From: Spirochaetota bacterium
GTDB lineage: Bacteria; Spirochaetota; UBA12135; COTS27
Length of the DNA stretch: 64,000 nucleotides
Assembly (NCBI GenBank): GCA_013426755.1
Contig: AP019861.1
Location: 421,067 to 485,066, forward strand
Direction of reading: 5' to 3'
Under the pieces are notes generated by a model. That model had not been told where the DNA came from and made no database searches. It was given only the letters and a program-made list of their open reading frames with translations. Shown here piece by piece: positions 20,550 to 30,223 of the stretch. The translations under genes were made by a program, and so were the position numbers. How positions within the stretch are numbered: the first letter of the stretch is position 1; every line of letters begins with the position of its first letter.

Positions 20550-23500
20550 ATGATCCGAGCAAAGCAATTAAAAGGAATATTCGTAAGATCTGATATTAAA
20601 ACAATAAAAACACTATCTACCATTCTTTGTTACTCTTCCAAGGCAACAAAGAGAAGGTCTTTGTTTTTTACGCGATTAGTACTGTACTACTGTATGGTAG
20701 TGGGTGTCCTAACAAGTTGTACTTCTAAATCAGAACCCACTTCAGTTTCCACAGACACCTCAGTTCTCACAGACTATTCGACTAGACTAGCTAATCTTAT
20801 CAAAGATAGCAATCCGAATATTGTTGGGTTGTCAGTAATTCCAGATACTTCTGATGGAAGCAGTTCTAATCTTATAATTACAGGCTTGACTAACAGTATC
20901 TCAGGGGCGCCATTCACAGAGACGATTAATATTGATCAGTCACAAGGCATCACCACAGACTTATTAAAGTTTACAGTAACTGCAAAGTCGCTTATCTCTC
21001 CTGATACGGTAACAGTACCGCTTGTGGTTACGTTTGACGGGGAGAGCGTTGTCTCCTATGAGATAATGACCAAGATAGGCGGTGCTCCTGTGAATGACTG
21101 GTTTGCTAGTGATAGGCTAAATAGTCATATCTCAGCGACATTTGGAAGTCAAGAGGGCACATTCTCCACTAACGATAGGACGGCTCTTTCTATTGAGAGT
21201 CTAGCCAAGGGACCACCTGGAGGCGCTGGGATGACTCTTTCTATTACGGGTCTAACCAATAGCGCAACTGGAACAGGTGAGATTGCCTTCACCTTGCCTG
21301 ACGGCTTCGCATCAGACCCAGCGACTATTGAAATTCCCAATCCTAGTGGAACTGGAGCAGCAATGAGTGCACCCAATCCAAATAAGTTCACGATCATTGA
21401 AACAGGGAATGCGGAAAACTCACAAGAGTATACGATAGCAAACATTGAGCTAGCATCACGTACAAAGTTTACGCCAGAGCGTCATATTAGAATCACAGAC
21501 GGCAGTACAGACATTACAAGTAGGCTTACTATTACGGATGTCGGTAATAACGTTATTCGTATTGAGGGATTGACTAATAATATCGGAGAGAGAATATACA
21601 CGCTTACGATTGACGAGGAAGTTGATTCCTTCACCACACCAGGTAGTCGTCCAATCGTGAGAACTATCACTGATCCTGCTGCGGACTTCTCAGCTGGCAC
21701 AGGTGCGATCACCGATGAGACAGGAACAAGTGCGCCTACGTTTGCTCTCACTAATAGTGGTCAGAATGCCGCTACAATATACACTCTAGAAGTTCCTTTT
21801 ATAGAATATAGGTCTCCGCTAACAGCTGCGAATATTACAGCCAGGTATGGAAATGTTTCTGCTACTGCGTCTGATATAACGATAGCAACCAATGTCATTA
21901 CGGTCTCTGGATTTGTAAATAAAGATGCGGCTACTGGCGAGACGGGGTCAGTAATGATTACGGCGCCTACGGGTTATACGGTGAGTCCCCGCTCTCTACC
22001 TATTTCGGACCCTGTAAGAGCAGACGCTATTGATGTCAATGTAGGTGAAGTAATTGTGACGCATGATGAGACGGGTCTAGATGTTTCTCATTTAGTTATT
22101 GTTAAGTTTTCTGGAGTGCGGCTCAGTATTACGAGTGCTGATATTAACGAAGGTTCTCCGCTGGTTATCGATGCGGGAGCGACTATTTCGATTAGGACAG
22201 TGGCTTGTCATTTTTTAGCAGAACCGACGGTAACGGTCGTTGGTGTTGCGGGAGGTAAGATAGCAGCTACGACACCATTTCTTACTTATTATGATAGCGG
22301 AGAGGATACGCTAGATGCGGCGAATGATAAATATACGGTCACTCGTAGCCTAACTGTGGTAGATGAGAGTGATACGGTTATCAGAACTGGTTTTGCTATT
22401 ACGTTAAAGTTTCCAGCATGTACGGGCTTTACTGTGGGTACAGGCACCGCTACGGATGCCTATGAGATAGACAGTGCTCTTAGATTGGAGTTAGTCTCTC
22501 ATCTCGTTAACACCGAGAATGCTATGTATGGCGGTAAATATTATAAAATAGTCACAGATATAGCGATGGGCGGACCTGAGTTGCCATTCAGTGAAGTAAA
22601 CGGTGGGGCTGGATTTCTGCCGATCGGAAGTCCTACAGCTATCTTTTCAGGATCATTTGATTGTGGCAATCACACGATCTCAGGACTATATATTAATAGA
22701 CCTGATAGTAGTTACGTAGGATTATTGGGTTATATATCAAATGCGTCGGTTACGAACTGTTCTTTGACGGATGTGAGTATTAAAGGAAGCAACCAAGTTG
22801 GAGGCCTGGTCGGGGACTCGGTCGGAAGAGAAATATTTTCTTCTACTATTTTTCCTGAGATCATAGATTGCGATGTGACAGGCTCTGTTTCAGGAAGGTA
22901 TGATGTCGGAGGCTTAATCGGGCGTGCCAGGACTTATCGGATCATTAGTTCCCATGCAGCAGTCACTGTAACAGGAGATAGGAGAGTCGGAGGCCTGGTT
23001 GGAGATATGACAAATAGTTCTGCTATCAGTTCCTACGCAACAGGTCGTGTGACTAGCTCTTATAGTTATGTTGGAGGCTTAGTTGGGCAGATGATCGGCT
23101 CTAGTATCAGTAATTCCTATGCGACGGGCCTCGTTTCAGGAGGTTCTACTGCCGGAGGCTTAGTTGGAGAGAGCGGTACGGGGTCTCGGATCAATAGCTC
23201 TTATGCGACAGGCGAAGTGAAAACAATAGCCATTGGTGGTATTGTTGGAGGCTTGGTGGGGCATAACGCCGGTGGTACTAGCATCACTGACGCTTATGCA
23301 ACTGGTGACGTAATAGCAGCTCGTGGTACTGGCATGGTTGGAGGTTTAGTCGGGAGTAACGCCTCTTCTTTTAGTATCAAGTATTCTTATGCGACAGGTG
23401 ACGTAACGGGTACTAGTGATGCGGGGCTATTTATCGGCTTTAATGGTCATATCGCGAATCAAGCACATTTTTATTACTCTAATAATGTAAGGACTTCCTA

Positions 23501-23777
23501 TTATAATAGTGACGCTGTGTTAACTGTGAGGGGAACTGTCCAGTCAGGTTTGAATAAAAAAGCCGTAGGGACTGATGAGCCGTTCGGGTCTCACCCGCGC
23601 ATCACTGCTAATCTAACAGGACGAACGAGAACACAACTCCAAAGAGCAGCATCTCATCCAGGGTGGCAAACTAGCATCTGGCAATTCACACCTAACAACC
23701 AGTACCCACGCCTTAAAACAGTCGCCTGTGCTAATCGTCAATACAATCAAGACGCAACTGCCTGTACGGGCTTGTAA
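20550..23777 (+). CDS. Large GLUG-repeat surface lipoprotein
   Basis: 1075 residues from the ATG at 20550. A long basic N-region with KRR precedes a hydrophobic segment and lipobox VLTSC (Cys57). The order of parts matches its neighbour: LANLIKDSNPNI unit, TINIDQSQGI unit, GTGEIAFTLPDG unit, SPLTAANITARYG unit, then PACTGFTVGTGTATDAYEID. About nine GLUG units (nt ~22690-23420: VGGLVG, SYATG) follow, and the C-terminus is YPRLKTVACANRQ. It is the third of three same-strand paralogues separated by 270-500 bases, each with its own terminator-like hairpin, so probably separate transcripts. Confidence 0.8.
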   Translation: MIRAKQLKGIFVRSDIKTIKTLSTILCYSSKATKRRSLFFTRLVLYYCMVVGVLTSCTSKSEPTSVSTDTSVLTDYSTRLANLIKDSNPNIVGLSVIPDTSDGSSSNLIITGLTNSISGAPFTETINIDQSQGITTDLLKFTVTAKSLISPDTVTVPLVVTFDGESVVSYEIMTKIGGAPVNDWFASDRLNSHISATFGSQEGTFSTNDRTALSIESLAKGPPGGAGMTLSITGLTNSATGTGEIAFTLPDGFASDPATIEIPNPSGTGAAMSAPNPNKFTIIETGNAENSQEYTIANIELASRTKFTPERHIRITDGSTDITSRLTITDVGNNVIRIEGLTNNIGERIYTLTIDEEVDSFTTPGSRPIVRTITDPAADFSAGTGAITDETGTSAPTFALTNSGQNAATIYTLEVPFIEYRSPLTAANITARYGNVSATASDITIATNVITVSGFVNKDAATGETGSVMITAPTGYTVSPRSLPISDPVRADAIDVNVGEVIVTHDETGLDVSHLVIVKFSGVRLSITSADINEGSPLVIDAGATISIRTVACHFLAEPTVTVVGVAGGKIAATTPFLTYYDSGEDTLDAANDKYTVTRSLTVVDESDTVIRTGFAITLKFPACTGFTVGTGTATDAYEIDSALRLELVSHLVNTENAMYGGKYYKIVTDIAMGGPELPFSEVNGGAGFLPIGSPTAIFSGSFDCGNHTISGLYINRPDSSYVGLLGYISNASVTNCSLTDVSIKGSNQVGGLVGDSVGREIFSSTIFPEIIDCDVTGSVSGRYDVGGLIGRARTYRIISSHAAVTVTGDRRVGGLVGDMTNSSAISSYATGRVTSSYSYVGGLVGQMIGSSISNSYATGLVSGGSTAGGLVGESGTGSRINSSYATGEVKTIAIGGIVGGLVGHNAGGTSITDAYATGDVIAARGTGMVGGLVGSNASSFSIKYSYATGDVTGTSDAGLFIGFNGHIANQAHFYYSNNVRTSYYNSDAVLTVRGTVQSGLNKKAVGTDEPFGSHPRITANLTGRTRTQLQRAASHPGWQTSIWQFTPNNQYPRLKTVACANRQYNQDATACTGL

Positions 23778-23823
23778 TCTTTATAAAAAAATTAAAAATA
23801 AGAGCCCCACTGCAGATAAATCT

Positions 23824-23950
23824 CACTTCGTATGGCCTTATGAGGGTCCTACGGAGTGAATGATTTGATGCCAATTTCTACGAAGTAAGAGAATTTTTTC
23901 TAGCCGTGTGTTGCTTCGTGAATTTCAATACACTTGTAGTGTATTGAAAT
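23824..23950 (+). terminator. Two hairpins after the last GLUG gene
   Basis: CACTTCGTA (23824-23832) pairs with TACGGAGTG (23850-23858; one G-U), matching the hairpins after the two paralogues. Farther on, ATTTCAATACACT (23922-23934) pairs perfectly over 13 bases with AGTGTATTGAAAT (23938-23950) around a TGT loop. Confidence 0.6.
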
Positions 23951-24076
23951 AAATAAATATAAATTCCGACTGATAGTTAAGGATTTTCCGTTTAAAGAGT
24001 AGATATCAGGAGAGGTCTTTTTGTAAGAATTCTTGATGATATTTTTAGGTAACCACTCATTCTATCCCCACCACAA

Positions 24077-24122
24077 ATTCCTCTTTCTTGGGAGAAGCAG
24101 CCACTGCCTGAGAAAGAGGAAT
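24077..24122. other. Strong isolated stem-loop
   Basis: ATTCCTCTTTCT (24077-24088) pairs perfectly over 12 bases with AGAAAGAGGAAT (24111-24122). The loop can form an inner GCAG/CTGC stem. There is no adjacent reading frame and no U-run. It could be a structured RNA element or a mobile-element end; role unknown. Confidence 0.5.
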
Positions 24123-24186
24123 GGATAGGTTTCAATCAATTTAGATCACGACCGATGATTTTTTTAAAATGGTGATCTTTCACAGC

Positions 24187-24216
24187 AGCTACTACTCAGC
24201 AGTAGCTTTTCTTTAA
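24187..24216 (+). terminator. Intrinsic-terminator-like hairpin
   Basis: AGCTACT (24187-24193) pairs with AGTAGCT (24201-24207), followed by TTTCTTTAAG. It lies ~400 bases past the last GLUG gene with no gene between, so the transcript it ends is unknown. Confidence 0.5.
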
Positions 24217-24440
24217 GAACAGTTTATTTTTACAATTTTCACTTGCTAAAAGTAGCAGTTACCGATCTTATCTCTATTCATTGTGATGGCAATCACTGTT
24301 GACTGTTTCATTGAATGTGACTGTAGTTGCTAGCACTGTGTCAGTCTTGGGTTATAATTGGTGAGGGTACAATGTCAAAGAGTATGAGTTTACTGCCCTT
24401 CTTGAAATAGATAAATCTTAGTCAGGCATAGGAGGAGTAA

Positions 24441-24975
24441 AAATTCACTTGCTTAATAAGAGCTAAGCGTTAAGTGTCGAGCAGTAGTTTCTTACTAAGC
24501 AAGCAAACCGAAAGTGATGAAAAGATATTTATTAGTTATAGGTAGCTAAAAACAATGGTGAGTATAGGCTCTTTAAAATAAGTAAGTCTCTTAATTAGTT
24601 ATAGATAGAGGCTTAAAAAATATCAGACTTTAAAGACACAAGGCTTATAAAAATTCACTCGCTTAATAAGAGCTAATCGCTAAGTGTCGAGCAGTAATTT
24701 CTTACTAAGCAAGCGAACTGAAAATGATGAAAAATATTTATTATCTATAGGTAGCTAAAAACAATGGTGAGTATAGGCTCTTTAAAATAGGTAAATCTCT
24801 TATTTAGTTATAGATAGAGGCTTAAAAAATACAAGAATTTAAAAATACAAGACTTAAAAAGACTCGCTTACTTATATAAGAATTAATCGCTAAGTGCTGA
24901 GCAGTAGTTTCTTATTAAGCAAGCGAACCGAAAGTGATGAAAAGATATTTATTAGTTATAGGTAGCTAAAAACAG
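24441..24975. repeat. ~208-bp tandem repeat with internal hairpin, three copies
   Basis: Copies start near 24441, 24651 and 24860 and run up to the stop codon of the minus-strand iron-protein gene. Each holds an inverted pair (TTGCTTAATAAG ... CTTACTAAGCAAG) around a conserved AAGTGTCGAGCAGTA core, then a GGTAGCTAAAAACA segment. Conservation of both arms and core suggests a structured RNA or terminator unit. The third copy loses one arm and is truncated at the gene. Confidence 0.7.
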
Positions 24976-25557
24976 TTATTTGCGACTGGCCTTTGCTATT
25001 TTTTCAAAATTAACGTTTTTGTACGAAAATTTCTGTGCGGTCGTAACTTTTTTTCCATATTTGCGTACCCAATCTTTATGAAGAGCTAGCGTAGGCAATG
25101 GAGGTGGTATAATATTAAATTCGACAGAATAATTATCGCTAATTTTACCTGGCAATGTTATGTTGCGAGCGTAGTGAAAATTGTCAATTAAGTTTATATG
25201 CGGAACTAGATCAACAAAAGTGCTGATTTTAGTAGAGCGGTTAACTATTTTTGCTGTTATTTTCAAGTAAGGCACAAACCCTCCCCCAGGTGTTCCTTCT
25301 GGGATTTTATTTTCATCTTCATGCCAATTGACACGAGCTTCAATGTGGATATGTGTATTAGCTTCTGCTAAATGTAGATTTGTTGGAGTGATTTGGTCTT
25401 TCACAGCACCTTCAAATATGTACACTATCCCAGGAGAAACAGTTTCTTCACCTATGACAAGTTCTTCGCCATATATAAATGCTGAGCCCAAGAAAACCGA
25501 AGAAACTAGTAGTAGTTTTATTGTATTTTTTATAATTAATAATGTTTGCTTCATCAA
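24976..25557 (-). CDS. Periplasmic iron-transport protein, P19/Tp34 family
   Basis: 193 residues with a signal peptide (about 1-30). The mature part follows the P19/Tp34 fold: an EANTHIHIEARVNWHEDE strand, GGGFVPYLKITAKIVN, LVPHINLIDNFHYARNI and a YSVEFNIIPPPLPTLALHKD end. In the family this periplasmic protein binds copper or iron through His and Met and helps ferrous iron uptake, usually next to an FTR1-type permease. His in HIHIE, FHY and LALH match the known ligand positions. The methionine position of the family's MPM motif appears as His (VPHI). No FTR1 gene is visible nearby. The gene is single and faces an array of repeats. Confidence 0.8.
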   Translation of the reverse strand: MMKQTLLIIKNTIKLLLVSSVFLGSAFIYGEELVIGEETVSPGIVYIFEGAVKDQITPTNLHLAEANTHIHIEARVNWHEDENKIPEGTPGGGFVPYLKITAKIVNRSTKISTFVDLVPHINLIDNFHYARNITLPGKISDNYSVEFNIIPPPLPTLALHKDWVRKYGKKVTTAQKFSYKNVNFEKIAKASRK

Positions 25558-26336
25558 TGATTTACCTCATATAATTTTTTATGATATAAAAAAATTTTGC
25601 AAATGCAGTTACTGCACATTGCTTACATAAATTATAACATAAATAAGATATAATATGTCCTATTTGTTTGTTTCTTATGACAAATTATACTGCTTATATA
25701 AAATCATAAAAAATAAGATATATAATATCCTATTTATTTGTTTTTTTATGGTAAATCATTATCTTTTACCACAAATTTAGCATTTTTTTGTATTCGTTCA
25801 ATAAGCAAGATATAAATTGTCCTATTTGGCTATTTGATAAATGAGTAAATTCTATAAAAAAATTCTATTGAGCTACAAAAATTCATTAAATAGTGTTTTT
25901 AAAGTCATATTTAAAGTACTACTCAAATACTTAAAGTACTACCCAAATACCCAGGACACTATTGAATATTTAAAGTACTACTAAAACTTGTGGTAAATTT
26001 AGTTAGAAGTGTGCGGATAAAGTACAATATCCTGTAAGTACAATATCCTGTAAGTGCAGTATTCTGTATTAAATGGAATGACTATTCTTACTGCGACTAC
26101 AAAATATTTAATTTTTATATTTTCTGGAGATGTGGTGTTGAGTGGATCGCTATTGATTAAAAAATGGCAGTACTGAGCGTTATAACTTGTAAATGGTATT
26201 ATAACAACTTCAGTACCGCTATTAATATATGATTGAATGTGAGAAGGTTAAATTGATAGGTAGTTAGATTAATAGAAGAGTTAGCGTGAATGAGAAGGTT
26301 AACAAAGCGACATTAAAGTTTATGTTTAATAGGTAT
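25558..26336. other. Intergenic region with diverged repeats
   Basis: Three loose copies (~25645, 25715, 25805) of AAGATATAAT...GTCCTATTTGTTTG and several ACTACTCAAATACTTAAAGT copies (25915-25990). No gene is supported. Confidence 0.5.
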
Positions 26337-26690
26337 GTTTGAGTCAATGTGTTTAAGTTAATATGTTTAGGTGAATGTGTTTAGTTTAATATGTTTAGGT
26401 CAATGTGCTTGGTTTAATATGTTTGGGTTAATATGTTTAGGTCAATATGTTTAAGTTAATGTGTTTGAGTTAATATGTTTGAGTCAATGTGTTTGAGTCA
26501 ATGTGTTTGAGTTAATATGTTTAAGTTAATGTGTTTGAGTTAATATGTTTGAGTCAATGTGTTTGAGTCAATGTGTTTGAGTTAATATGTTTAAGTTAAT
26601 GTGTTTGAGTTAATATGTTTAAGTTAATATGTTTAAGTTAATATGTTTAAGTTAATGTGTTTGGTTCAATATGTTTGGGTTAAAATGAAA
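26337..26690. repeat. 14-bp minisatellite, about 25 copies
   Basis: Head-to-tail TTAATATGTTTGAG/TCAATGTGTTTAAG variants end just before the stop of the minus-strand 26695 gene. T/C and A/G changes at fixed positions form higher-order blocks (26470-26560 resembles 26540-26610). Confidence 0.8.
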
Positions 26691-26694
26691 ATTT

Positions 26695-27786
26695 TTATTT
26701 AAGAAATTGCTTAGGAATGGGTACTTCGTAGATATAAACAGTAGGAATGTAATCTTCTGCGTCACCTATCAAGTACAATCTATTCTTTTTGATAGCCATA
26801 CCTGAGATTTCATCTGCATTTTCAATGGCAATAACACCCGTAATAACGGCGGTATTAGGATTAGCAATAAATACAGTACTGTACGCTTCGCTCATGATAA
26901 AGAGAGAGTCATTATAATAAAACATGCCTGAAATGGTATATTCATCGAGGTCTCGTCCAGGTTTAAGTTCTTTTTTTATACTTGGGGCTAGGGTTAATGT
27001 TCGGATGGGATTATTTTTTACAGGAGTTGCGGTTTTATCGTAGACGTAAATATCTTTGGCGCCTTCTTTATTGGCGGTATAGATGAGAGTTCCATCAAAT
27101 GCTGCGGAGGAAAATTTCTGATCTTTTTTTAGATTGGGAACTTCTAAGCGGCTATTGGCTCTTTCTGAGAGTGTATTGTCTTCGCTCACATCAAAGAATA
27201 AAAAATTACCCACTTCATTGATCACCAAGACTTCTCTAGCACTTAGAAATGTCAATCCTTCCATATCGTAAGGTATAAATCCGCCTTCAGGAGGAAATCC
27301 TGGTGTATTAGGTGGGACAATTTCGTCGGTAACATTGATGCCATTGTTGATAGCTGTGTCAACTTTAATTTTGCGATGGGTGGCTATGGTATCTAAGTTG
27401 GCTAATGCGTTTAGATTGTTTAGCAGGTACAGATGGTTGTCTGTTGGAACGGAAGGTTCTTGATTGTGATTGACGGAGTCTGCTGCTAAAACCCATTTTC
27501 CTGTGGCAGAATTATAAGAGGCCCCTGATAAAATTGCGCTGCTACTTATTTTTGTTTTCTTTTTGACGCGTGCGCTAGTGATATTAGCATTTTTCTTTTT
27601 GGAAGTTTTGCTTATATTGATAGGTGCGTACCTGTAGTCAATGTCGACTTCTCTGCCTTCGGGGATTGCTCTTGTTAAAGAGGGTTCGTTTGCGTTTACT
27701 TTAAAGCAAGCGAACAATGTTACACCGGTAAGTAGTGTCAGTGTAAAAGTTTTTAGAAATGTAGTGATATATTTATTCATAATCAT
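26695..27786 (-). CDS. Lipoprotein resembling the SdiA-regulated (YjiK) family
   Basis: 363 residues with a lipobox LFAC (Cys27). Residues ~45-80 are a Lys-rich linker. The rest looks like a beta-propeller with phrases seen in YjiK/SdiA-regulated proteins: DMEGLTFLSAREVLVINEVG, a DEYTISGMFYYNDSLFIMSE segment, and ADEISGMAIKKNRLYLIGD. Members are periplasmic or surface calcium-binding propellers of unclear role. The assignment rests on motif resemblance only. The promoter region contains five tandem copies of the gene's own first ~20 codons (27908-28740). Confidence 0.55.
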   Translation of the reverse strand: MIMNKYITTFLKTFTLTLLTGVTLFACFKVNANEPSLTRAIPEGREVDIDYRYAPINISKTSKKKNANITSARVKKKTKISSSAILSGASYNSATGKWVLAADSVNHNQEPSVPTDNHLYLLNNLNALANLDTIATHRKIKVDTAINNGINVTDEIVPPNTPGFPPEGGFIPYDMEGLTFLSAREVLVINEVGNFLFFDVSEDNTLSERANSRLEVPNLKKDQKFSSAAFDGTLIYTANKEGAKDIYVYDKTATPVKNNPIRTLTLAPSIKKELKPGRDLDEYTISGMFYYNDSLFIMSEAYSTVFIANPNTAVITGVIAIENADEISGMAIKKNRLYLIGDAEDYIPTVYIYEVPIPKQFLK

Positions 27787-28740
27787 ATATTCAATTGTTT
27801 TTTTAGGGTTATTCTTTAAAAATTGGGATAGTTTGCTGCAATTAGGATTATTTCTTAAAATTAGAGTTGTTCTTAAAATTAGAGTTATTTTTTTATCAGT
27901 AGTATTAGTGTAAAAGTTTTTAGAAATGTAGTGATATATTTATTTATAATCATATATTCAATTGTTTTTTTAGGGTTATTCTTTAAAGATTGGGATTGTT
28001 TGTTGCAATTAGGATTATTTCTTAAAATTAGAGTTGTTCTTAAAATTAGAGTTATTTTTTATCAGTAGTGTTAGTGTAAAAGTTTTTAGAAATGTAGTGA
28101 TCTATTTATCTATGGTCGTATATTCAATTGTTTTTTTAGGATTATTCTTTAAAAATTGGGATTGTTTGCTACAATTAGAATTATTTCTTAAAATTAGAGT
28201 TGTTCTTAAAATTAGAGTTATTTTTTTATCAGTAGTGTTAGTGTAAAAGTTTTTAGAAATGTAGTGATATATTTATTCATAATCATATATCCAATTGTTT
28301 TTTTAGGGTTATTCTTTAAAGATTGGGATTGTTTGCTGCAATTAGAATTATTTCTTAAAATTAGAGTTGTTCTTAAAATTAGAGTTACTTTTTATCAGTA
28401 GTGTTAGTGTAAAAGTTTTTAGAAATGTAGTGATATATTTATTCATAATCATATATCCAATTGTTTTTTTAGGGTTATTCTTTAAAGATTGGGATTGTTT
28501 GCTGCAATTAGAATTATTTCTTAAAATTAGAGTTGTTCTTGAAATTAGAGTTATTTTTTATCAGTAGTCTTAGTGTAAAAGTTTTTAGAAATGTAGTGAT
28601 CTATTTATCTATGGTCGTATATTCAATTGTTTTTTTAGGGTTATTCTTTAAAGATTGGGATTGTTTCTTAAAATTAGGGTTGTTCTTTAAACTAGGATTG
28701 TTTGTTACAATTAGGATTGTTTTAATAACAGATATTTATA
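27741..28740 (-). repeat. ~166-bp tandem repeat carrying copies of the start of the 26695 gene
   Basis: GTGTAAAAGTTTTTAGAAAT marks copies at 27741 (inside the gene), 27908, 28074, 28241, 28407 and 28573. Read on the minus strand each extra copy holds the start codon and first ~19 codons (MIMNKYITTFLKTFTL-like) and then hits a stop a few codons later. These are five leader-peptide-sized frames upstream of the real gene. The longer plus-strand frames here are shadows. Confidence 0.8.
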
Positions 28741-29070
28741 GTGTTTTATTAATAGGTTAAAAAGTACAATAAAGGTTGTTTATCGAAGGTTGTTTATTGG
28801 CTTGTTGTCAGTTATACGGTTGGAATAATTATTTGGGCTTTTATTTTAGTTTGTAAGGGCTTTGTAAAATAAATTACGACTGTATAGACGAGATAGTTCG
28901 TTAACGTGTTGTCTTACTGCTAATTTCTAGTAGTGAGTGGTGAAAATGTACTGGGGCGGGGTTGTTATTTATGAAAGGGTATGGAATGGGTTGAGAGTAT
29001 TGAATGAGTGTTTGCTATGGCGGGGTCAAATACTCTTAATTACTGCCATTATAATTTACGGCTGTGAATA
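28741..29070. other. Intergenic region, nothing recognised
   Basis: Low-complexity T/G-rich sequence on the plus strand without a convincing gene, promoter or hairpin. Confidence 0.4.
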
Positions 29071-29074
29071 ATTT

Positions 29075-29215
29075 ACGGCTGTGAATTGAAATGTGTAGCC
29101 CAAGGCTGCAGATCGGGGTTTACGACTGTGAATTGAAATGCGTAGCCCAAGGTTGCAGATCGGGGTTTATTGCTGTGAATTGATCCGTGTGGCCCAAGTG
29201 GTGTAGATTTCGCGT
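29075..29215 (-). repeat. 47-bp tandem repeat made from the 3' end of the cytochrome gene
   Basis: GTGAATTG recurs at 29081, 29128 and 29175 in a unit that includes GTAGCCCAAGGCTGCAG. The copy at 29175 encodes the last residues of the cytochrome (ATRINSQQ and stop). The other two lie downstream. Confidence 0.75.
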
Positions 29216-29784
29216 GGCCACAGGCTTTGAATGTAGGCGAGAACGGCAAGGACTTCGTCATTACTGAGTTTATCTTCAAAAGCGGGCATGATTCCACCTA
29301 CAACGGTGCCTCCTTTATTGATGGTATTGATGAGTACTTGCATGGAGTGGTGCCAAGTGTGAGCGGAGCCGTTTAGCGGTGGTGGTGGGTATGTGCCATT
29401 GCTTAGGCGTGTGCGCCAGTTGGGTGTGCCTTGTCCTGCGATGCCATGGCAGACTTGACAATTTTTACTGTAAACAAGGGCTCCTAGTGCGATTTGTTCA
29501 TCAGTATACCAAGGTGAGGTGGGTATAAGGGTTTCGAATTGTTTTTTAGTGGAATGATTTTGTGAAGAGGGTGCTGAGGTCTGTTTTTGAGGTTGGAGGG
29601 GAGAATAAGATGAGTTAGGGGATTTGAGGCGCTTATTTTCTAGTAGCATGCTACCGCCAATAAAAATCAATGTGCCTATAAATACCATTAACACGGTGAG
29701 AAATATCATTTTGCTTACAATATATTTCTGTGGGGGGTGTTTTATTTTTGGGGCTATTTTTTTTATTTTGTTCTTTTTTGCCAT
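29167..29784 (-). CDS. Membrane-anchored monohaem cytochrome c
   Basis: 205 residues. A Lys-rich N-terminus precedes one transmembrane helix (about residues 28-50), then a polar linker and a single class I cytochrome c domain. The haem site is CQVCH, and the likely axial Met lies in GGIMPAFEDKLSNDEVLAVL. The PPPPLNGSAHTWHHS insert and the YIQSLWP ending are typical of periplasmic cytochromes found with oxidases. It probably carries electrons in the periplasm while tethered to the inner membrane. No oxidase genes are adjacent. Confidence 0.85.
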   Translation of the reverse strand: MAKKNKIKKIAPKIKHPPQKYIVSKMIFLTVLMVFIGTLIFIGGSMLLENKRLKSPNSSYSPLQPQKQTSAPSSQNHSTKKQFETLIPTSPWYTDEQIALGALVYSKNCQVCHGIAGQGTPNWRTRLSNGTYPPPPLNGSAHTWHHSMQVLINTINKGGTVVGGIMPAFEDKLSNDEVLAVLAYIQSLWPREIYTTWATRINSQQ

Positions 29785-29849
29785 AATTTTTAAGTATAGA
29801 TATTATAATAGTAGGACATTGTCTGAATGCTTGGCATTTGCTCTATTTA

Positions 29850-30180
29850 AAACATAAGCTAAAATCACAAAAAGTCAAGCCAAATTTTCAATGAAATTTC
29901 AATAATATTTCAATGCGCAACATAAGCTAAGAAATATCGAACATAAGCTAAAATGATAAAAAAGCAACTATCACCAGCCACATTTAAGATGCAGTGCTAA
30001 AATCGTAAAAAATCAAGTCAAACTTTTGCTAAAAAATGCCGCATGTAAGCTAAAATCGTAAAAAATCAACTGGCATCCCCTCGTTTAAGATATAATGCTA
30101 AAATCGTAAAAAATCAATTGAAATTTTTAGTGATATTCAATGATATTTCAATGCGGAACACAAGCTAAAATCATGAAAAA
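29850..30180. repeat. Degenerate repeats with TAAAATCGTAAAAAATCAA core
   Basis: At least six copies of an AAGCTAAAATCGTAAAAAATCAA-like segment, interleaved with AATGATATTTCAATGCGGAA-type copies. They fill the gap between the divergent cytochrome and hydrolase genes. A similar TTAAAATCGTAAAAAAATTG lies at 52861, upstream of the Cas12-like gene. Confidence 0.6.
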
Positions 30181-30223
30181 ATGGTGGTATTTCAATACAG
30201 AACATCATTGATAAGCAGGACAA

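Noticed and set aside
28034..28760. Plus-strand hydrophobic frames of 66-75 residues
   Set aside because: They are shadows of the tandem repeat that copies the minus-strand gene start.
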